In this document: piece by piece, positions 22,007 to 26,087 of the stretch | Position numbering within the stretch: position 1 is the first letter of the stretch | How the letters are laid out: every line of letters starts with the position of its first letter | DNA from: an uncultured Collinsella sp. | GTDB taxonomy: Bacteria > Actinomycetota > Coriobacteriia > Coriobacteriales > Coriobacteriaceae | Length of the DNA: 26,087 nucleotides | Assembly: GCA_900544465.1 (NCBI GenBank) | Contig: UQVT01000006.1 | Coordinates: 1 to 26,087 of the forward strand | Direction: 5' to 3' | The notes under the pieces: model-generated | The model's database searches: none | What the model was told of the DNA's origin: nothing | The model's input: the letters and a program-made list of their open reading frames with translations, nothing else | Program-made: the position numbers and the translations under genes

Positions 22007-22771
22007 CTATCCCTCGATACGGCTCAAAAACTCACGCGTGCGCTGCTCGCGCGGATGGTCGATAACCTGCTCGGCCGGACCCTCCTCGACAATGCGGCCT
22101 CCGTCCATAAAGACCACGCGATCGGCAACATCGCGCGCAAACTGCATCGCGTGGGTCACGATCACCATCGTCATATTCTGCGCGGCAAGGTCTTTAATGA
22201 CACGCAGCACCTCGGCCGTTAGCTCGGGATCGAGCGCCGAGGTCGGCTCGTCAAAGAACAAGATTTCCGGGTCGAGCGCCAAGGCGCGGGCGATACTCAC
22301 GCGCTGTTGTTGACCGCCCGAAAGCTCACATGGCACCTTGTTCTCGTTGCCCGTAAGCCCCATCTGCGCGATCAACTCACGCGCACGTGCTTCAGTCTGC
22401 TCGCGCGGGCGCTTGAGCACGCGAATCGGAGCATCGATGATGTTTTTCATCACGGTATAGTGCGGGAACAGGTTGTAATTTTGGAACACCAGGCCGAATC
22501 GCGAGCGTGCCCGCTTGGGCACATCGCCCTTCGCATAGACCGCGCCCGAACCCGCATCCGTCGCAACGGCAAGGTCGCCAAACGAGAGTGAGCCTCCGTC
22601 GAGTGTCTCGAGCAGCGTGGCACACCGCAGCAGCGTGGACTTGCCGCCACCCGAAGGCCCGATAATCGCCACGACCTCGCCACGCTTGACCTCGAGCGAG
22701 ATATCCTTGAGCACCTCATTGCCGCCAAACGCCTTGCGCGCGCTTTCGATTTTCATCACTGAGTTAGTCAT
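22007..22771 (-). CDS. Polar amino-acid ABC transporter, ATP-binding protein
   Basis: A 254-residue ATPase of the GlnQ/HisP class that powers the permease encoded upstream. Walker A is GPSGGGKST (39-47), the Q-loop FQNYNLFPHYTV, the signature LSGGQQQR, Walker B ILFFDEPTSALD, and the switch histidine VTHAM. The order of the motifs and the length are standard. Its ATG lies eight bases inside the end of the permease gene, so the two are translationally coupled; an ATG five codons later is an alternative start. Last gene of a three-gene leftward operon. Glutamine, glutamate, cystine or a basic amino acid are all possible substrates. Confidence 0.95.
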   Translation of the reverse strand: MTNSVMKIESARKAFGGNEVLKDISLEVKRGEVVAIIGPSGGGKSTLLRCATLLETLDGGSLSFGDLAVATDAGSGAVYAKGDVPKRARSRFGLVFQNYNLFPHYTVMKNIIDAPIRVLKRPREQTEARARELIAQMGLTGNENKVPCELSGGQQQRVSIARALALDPEILFFDEPTSALDPELTAEVLRVIKDLAAQNMTMVIVTHAMQFARDVADRVVFMDGGRIVEEGPAEQVIDHPREQRTREFLSRIEG

Positions 22772-23417
22772 GGTAATAGTCCAGCTTCTTTTCGGCAGCG
22801 CCCAGCAGCATCTCGACGACGAAGTTAAAGACCCAGTAGATTAGCGCCGCGATCGCAAACGGCACCATGCTCACCTGCGAGGCGACCAGCGCCTTGGCCG
22901 TCGAGAACATCTCACCCACGCCAATGGCAAACGCCAGCGACGTGTCCTTGACCAGCGTGATGATCTCGTTGCCCATCGCCGGCAGAATACGCTTGGCGAC
23001 CTGCGGCATCACGATATACAGAAACGTCTGCATGCGCGAATAGCCCAGCACCTCGGCTGCCTCGTATTGACCGCGCGGAATGGACTGCAGGCCCGAGCGA
23101 TAGATCTCGGCAAAGTAACCGGCGTAGTTGATGATGAACGCTACGACGCACGCCGTCCACTTGGAATCGGGCGTGAGCGAAATGCCAAACACGTAGTACG
23201 GGGCAAAGTAGATGGCAAACATCTGCAGCATGAGCGGCGTGCCGCGCATGACCGAGATATAGATGCGCGCAATCCAGCGAAGCGGCGCGATTTTGCTCAT
23301 GCGCATAAACGCCACGGGGATTCCCAGCGGAATCGACCCCAGCAGCGTCAGCACAAACAACTGCAAACTGACCAAGAATCCCTGGCCAAGCATCTGCATC
23401 ATGACCTGAATAGACAT
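22764..23417 (-). CDS. Polar amino-acid ABC transporter, permease
   Basis: A 217-residue inner-membrane permease of the HisM/GlnP class with about five membrane segments. The coupling loop that contacts the ATPase is visible as EAAEVLGYSRMQTFLYIVMPQ. YISVMRGTPLMLQMF and NYAGYFAEIYRSGLQSIPRG are typical of polar amino-acid permeases. I take the ATG at 23417, which overlaps the binding-protein stop as TAATG, over an ATG five codons upstream. Only one permease gene is present, so it probably works as a homodimer. Confidence 0.94.
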   Translation of the reverse strand: MSIQVMMQMLGQGFLVSLQLFVLTLLGSIPLGIPVAFMRMSKIAPLRWIARIYISVMRGTPLMLQMFAIYFAPYYVFGISLTPDSKWTACVVAFIINYAGYFAEIYRSGLQSIPRGQYEAAEVLGYSRMQTFLYIVMPQVAKRILPAMGNEIITLVKDTSLAFAIGVGEMFSTAKALVASQVSMVPFAIAALIYWVFNFVVEMLLGAAEKKLDYYHD

Positions 23418-24277
23418 TACTTGAGCACCCAATTATCGAAAGATAGACCATAGCTTGAATACTTGTCGCACAGGTCCTTGACCGTGCCGTCCTCGTAGAG
23501 CGCCTTGAGCGACTCGGCTACAGCATCGGCCGACTTGGTGTCGCCCTTCTTAAAGCCAACGGCGTAGTGCTCGCTGGACAGCGGCTCATCAAGCTGCGTA
23601 TAGGCATCGGGCTTGGCGGCAAGCTGATACTGGGCAATCGAAAGATCGCACGCCACGGCATCGACCGCGCCGCTCTCGAGCTGCATAAAGGCCGTGTTGT
23701 ACTCGCCGATCGTGTCGAGCGTGGCAAACGTCGCTGCCAGGTCCTTCTGATCACCCTCAAGCACGTCCTGCGCAGCGGAATCAGTCTGGGTAATCACAGT
23801 CTTGCCGGCAAGATCGTCCCAGCCCTTGATGCCCGCATCCTTCTTGACCACCAGCACCTGCTCGTTGAGCATGTACGGCTCGGAGAACGTGTAGTCGTCT
23901 TCGCGACCCTCCATGGTAAAGCCGTTCCAGATGCAGTTGATGGCACCCGAGTTGAGCAGCGTATCCTTGGCATCCCAGTCGATGGCCTCGTATTTGACCT
24001 CCCAGCCCTGCTTATCGGCAACAGCCTTGGCCAGATCGAGATCAAAGCCGGTGTACTCGCCATCGTCGCCCACAAAGCCGTACGGAGGATAGGACTTATC
24101 AAAGCCCACCACGAGCTTCTTGGACTCCGCAGCGCCCTTCACATCCTTGGCCGCGGCAGAGCCAGCAGCGGAGCCCTTGCCGGCACCACCGCCGCAACCG
24201 ACAAGACCAAGGCCAAGCACCGTAGCGAGCGAGCCGGCTAGACCAACAAACTGACGACGAGACATATCGGTGTTCAT
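23417..24277 (-). CDS. Amino-acid ABC transporter, substrate-binding lipoprotein
   Basis: A 286-residue extracellular receptor (GlnH/HisJ class, SBP_bac_3). The N-terminus has a twin-arginine-like MSRRQFVGLAG, a hydrophobic stretch, and a lipobox LVGC with the lipidated Cys28, so export by Tat and lipid anchoring are likely. A linker rich in Gly, Ala and Ser precedes the binding domain, which starts at KLVVGFDKSYPPYGF and carries YTGFDLDLAKAVA, the typical amino-acid contact segment. The start at 24277 has a GGGGGG purine tract upstream; the seven-residue upstream extension is rejected. First gene of the operon; promoter and operator are described separately. Confidence 0.94.
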   Translation of the reverse strand: MNTDMSRRQFVGLAGSLATVLGLGLVGCGGGAGKGSAAGSAAAKDVKGAAESKKLVVGFDKSYPPYGFVGDDGEYTGFDLDLAKAVADKQGWEVKYEAIDWDAKDTLLNSGAINCIWNGFTMEGREDDYTFSEPYMLNEQVLVVKKDAGIKGWDDLAGKTVITQTDSAAQDVLEGDQKDLAATFATLDTIGEYNTAFMQLESGAVDAVACDLSIAQYQLAAKPDAYTQLDEPLSSEHYAVGFKKGDTKSADAVAESLKALYEDGTVKDLCDKYSSYGLSFDNWVLK

Positions 24278-24295
24278 GGTATCCCCCCTTGATGG

Positions 24296-24350
24296 CACTT
24301 TAGTTAAGTAAAGTGATTCGTGTAACGTCCAGAATCATACACTTTAGTGA
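24296..24350. promoter_or_regulatory. Operator array of the amino-acid ABC operon
   Basis: CACTTTA (24296-24302) and TAAAGTG (24309-24315) form a 7-6-7 dyad with TTAA at its centre, just downstream of the predicted start of transcription. A further CACTTTAGTGA (24340-24350) lies in the promoter spacer. Read leftward, ACTAAAGTG occurs twice and its inverse once. Positions over the spacer and the start site fit a repressor. The half-site loosely recalls a TrpR-type operator, but no regulator is assigned. Confidence 0.6.
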
Positions 24351-24362
24351 GATGGAGTACAA
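24334..24362 (-). promoter_or_regulatory. Promoter of the amino-acid ABC operon
   Basis: Leftward TTGTAC (24362-24357), a 17-base spacer, and TATGAT (24339-24334). Good boxes at ideal spacing. Transcription would start near 24327, about 50 bases before the lipoprotein gene. Confidence 0.7.
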
Positions 24363-24368
24363 GGGAGG

Positions 24369-24519
24369 GTTTGCCCGGCGTGGGCGGGGAGCGGCGCGTA
24401 ATTAAGTTTCCTGCTCTACAGTCCTGCGCAAGACGGAAAGCACATTAAGTGCTTTCCTTTGCGTGCGGAACTCGCGATAAACTTAATTACGCGCCGCTCC
24501 CCGCCCACGCCGGGCAAAC
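24369..24519. repeat. Perfect 41-bp inverted repeat with inner hairpin (MITE-like or structured RNA)
   Basis: Bases 24369-24409 and 24479-24519 are exact reverse complements over 41 positions, GC-rich outside and AT-rich inside. The 69-base centre holds a further hairpin, GGAAAGCAC and GTGCTTTCC around ATTAA, flanked by CGCAA and TTGCG. It lies between the divergent ABC operon and rRNA methyltransferase gene, so it does not terminate either. No target-site duplication is evident at the edges and no transposase is near. Confidence 0.85.
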
Positions 24520-24581
24520 ATCGTTGGACTTATCACTGACATGAAATAGGCGCTTGTATATCGTCCGCTAGCTTGGCACGG

Positions 24582-24587
24582 TACAAT
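24582..24587 (+). promoter_or_regulatory. Probable -10 box of the rRNA methyltransferase gene
   Basis: TACAAT, 39 bases before the start codon. No convincing -35 box is found 16-18 bases upstream. Confidence 0.4.
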
Positions 24588-24626
24588 GCTTTCAGCTTTC
24601 AATTTGTAAATTAGTGGGGTTAATTC

Positions 24627-26075
24627 ATGGCAGAATCTCGTGCGGAGCGTAAGGCTCGTCGTGCTTTGATCGAGGCGGCTGAGGGGTCAGAGGAGAAAAA
24701 ATCTTCTAAGAAATCCAAGTCGTCTCAGGACGCGAAGGGTAAGTCGGCCAAGGGCAAGGCTAAGGCCAAGCGTCCCGGCTCTCGTCGGAACGAGGATAAG
24801 GCATCTCAGACTCGCTCCAAGCGCTCGCATAAAGATCGGGTTTCGTCTGCGCGTAAGGCTGTGGACCCCAAGTCCCCCTGTTCGATCATGAAAGCTTGCG
24901 GTGGGTGCACGGCGCTCAATCGTCCTTATAAGAAGCAGCTCGCCGCCAAGCAGGCTGCTATGGAGGAGCTTTTTGCTTCGCTTTGTGAGCGTGAGGGCAT
25001 TGCTGTAGATCCTATTCGTGGCATGGGTGTCACCCTGGGCGACCCGGGCAAATATCCTGCGCCGCGCGGTTTTCGCCATAAGGCCGCCACTCCCTTTGCT
25101 CCCGGTAAGGAGGGCGCTGTCCGTTGCGGTTTCTTTGAGCGCGGCACGCACAGGATCGTTGCCGTACCCGAGTGTCCTGTCGAGGCGCCGGGTGCCCGTC
25201 AGATTCTCAACGGCATCGCGCGTGAGGCTGAGCGCCTGCGCATTCCCGCCTTTAACGAGGACAAGCATCTGGGCTTGCTTCGCTATGCCGTCGTTCGCTG
25301 CGGCTGGCGTACCGACCAGGTCATGGTCACGCTCGTGACCGCTCAGCGCGACTTGCCGCATGCGCAGGAGTTCTTTGAGGCTGTCGCCGCACTCAATCCG
25401 CACATCGTCACCGTCGCCCAAAACATCAACGGACGTCCCGGCAACGCCATCCTCGGCGAGGCAACCCGCATTGTATATGGCGCCGAGTGCATGCGCGACC
25501 AGCTGCTCGGTTGCGAATTCGATATCTCCCCTACCGCGTTCTATCAGACCAATCCGCAGCAGACCGAGCTGCTCTATCAGCTCGCTATCGACGGCATGGA
25601 TCTGCACCAGGGCGATGTGCTTATGGATGCTTACTGCGGCAGCGGCACCATCGGTCTTTGCGCAGCTAAAGATGCCCAGAACAAGGGGATCGGCATCATG
25701 CTGCTCGGTGTGGAGCGCAACCCGGCGGGCATTGCCGACGCACGCCGCAATGCCGAGCTCAACGGCCTCACCCGCAGCGCTTGGTTTATGGCCGACGATG
25801 CCACCGATTACATCCTAGATGCCGCCGACAACAACGAGCGGATCGATGTCCTTTCCATCGACCCGCCGCGTGCCGGCTCCACCCCCGAGTTCCTCGAAGC
25901 TGCCTGCGCACTTAAGCCGCGCCGCATCACCTATATCAGCTGCAACCCCGTGACTCAAGAGCGCGACCTGCATCAGCTCCTCGACGGAGGCTATCGCCTG
26001 CTCAAGATCACGCCCGTCGACATGTTCCCTCACACCGACCACACCGAAACCGTAGCGGTCCTCGAACGCCGCTAA
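24627..26075 (+). CDS. 23S rRNA (uracil-C5)-methyltransferase, RlmD/RumA type
   Basis: Encodes 482 residues of the TrmA/RlmD (RNA m5U) family. An N-terminal extension of about 80 residues is almost entirely Lys, Arg, Ser and Ala and is probably a flexible RNA-binding tail; no TRAM domain is obvious. The iron-sulfur cluster ligands are Cys85, Cys91, Cys94 and Cys183 (CSIMKACGGC and PECP). The SAM site is DAYCGSGTIGL from residue 334; FYQTNPQQT, the catalytic Cys439 (ISCNP) and the base Glu474 (HTETVAV) complete the active site. It uses SAM to methylate a uracil of 23S rRNA, U1939 in E. coli, although family members differ in target. Ribosome site is weak (TGGGG). Ends 12 bases before the window edge. 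Confidence 0.93.
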   Translation: MAESRAERKARRALIEAAEGSEEKKSSKKSKSSQDAKGKSAKGKAKAKRPGSRRNEDKASQTRSKRSHKDRVSSARKAVDPKSPCSIMKACGGCTALNRPYKKQLAAKQAAMEELFASLCEREGIAVDPIRGMGVTLGDPGKYPAPRGFRHKAATPFAPGKEGAVRCGFFERGTHRIVAVPECPVEAPGARQILNGIAREAERLRIPAFNEDKHLGLLRYAVVRCGWRTDQVMVTLVTAQRDLPHAQEFFEAVAALNPHIVTVAQNINGRPGNAILGEATRIVYGAECMRDQLLGCEFDISPTAFYQTNPQQTELLYQLAIDGMDLHQGDVLMDAYCGSGTIGLCAAKDAQNKGIGIMLLGVERNPAGIADARRNAELNGLTRSAWFMADDATDYILDAADNNERIDVLSIDPPRAGSTPEFLEAACALKPRRITYISCNPVTQERDLHQLLDGGYRLLKITPVDMFPHTDHTETVAVLERR

Positions 26076-26087
26076 CCAACCTCAGTA

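Overview
The window looks like a chromosomal segment of a high-GC, gut-type actinobacterium of the class Coriobacteriia, most likely Collinsella or a close relative. That is an inference from GC-rich coding bias, AGGAGG-type ribosome binding sites, an actinobacterial EF-G-like paralogue, LarE, split transketolase and PTS genes; no rRNA or phylogenetic marker confirms it. I see no phage, integrase, complete insertion sequence, tRNA, rRNA or CRISPR array.

Layout. Bases 1-32 are the start of a leftward gene. A nitroreductase (327-848, +) faces a small membrane protein (904-1479, -). A leftward pair follows: a UPF0324/YeiH transporter (3048-4082) and a Fis-type regulator with a decayed sigma54-activator core (1564-2781), separated by a structured leader. 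A GntR/FCD regulator (4246-4977, +) diverges from yeiH. glmS (5091-6938, -) diverges from a LacI regulator (7254-8366, +); their shared region holds a palindromic operator candidate. A HAD phosphatase (8480-9130, -) diverges from an orphan larE (9304-10182, +).

The 780 bases from 10183 to 10965 hold no intact gene, but are dense in structure: a larE terminator, a 100-nt minus-strand RNA rod, two copies of a dispersed repeat, the 3' remnant of a winged-helix gene, and a cluster of TTAGAGAGA motifs that includes a perfect 30-bp palindrome.

The main metabolic unit is a leftward operon (16962 to 10966): PTS fructose-family EIIBC, a GatZ/KbaZ-like protein without its GatY partner, a small transaldolase, transketolase in two subunits, and EIIA last. 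A LacI regulator (17378-18388, +) diverges from it. The gene set suggests a PTS-imported ketose or polyol whose phosphate is epimerised at C4 and passed directly into the non-oxidative pentose phosphate pathway. Three intercistronic gaps carry strong hairpins; one can form a pseudoknot.

After that come a secreted or membrane-anchored DRGH-type nuclease (18508-19512, +), an EF-G-like GTPase paralogue with altered G motifs (19621-21696, -), and a polar amino-acid ABC operon (binding lipoprotein, permease, ATPase; 24277 to 22007, -) with a well-formed promoter overlapped by repeated CTAAAGTG half-sites. Upstream of it sits a perfect 41-bp inverted repeat (24369-24519), and then an RlmD/RumA-type 23S rRNA uracil methyltransferase (24627-26075, +).

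Recurring theme: short palindromic repeats scattered between genes. One family has four copies of about 42-60 bp, and further hairpins carry related GGGACA or GTCCC cores; they look like REP elements.
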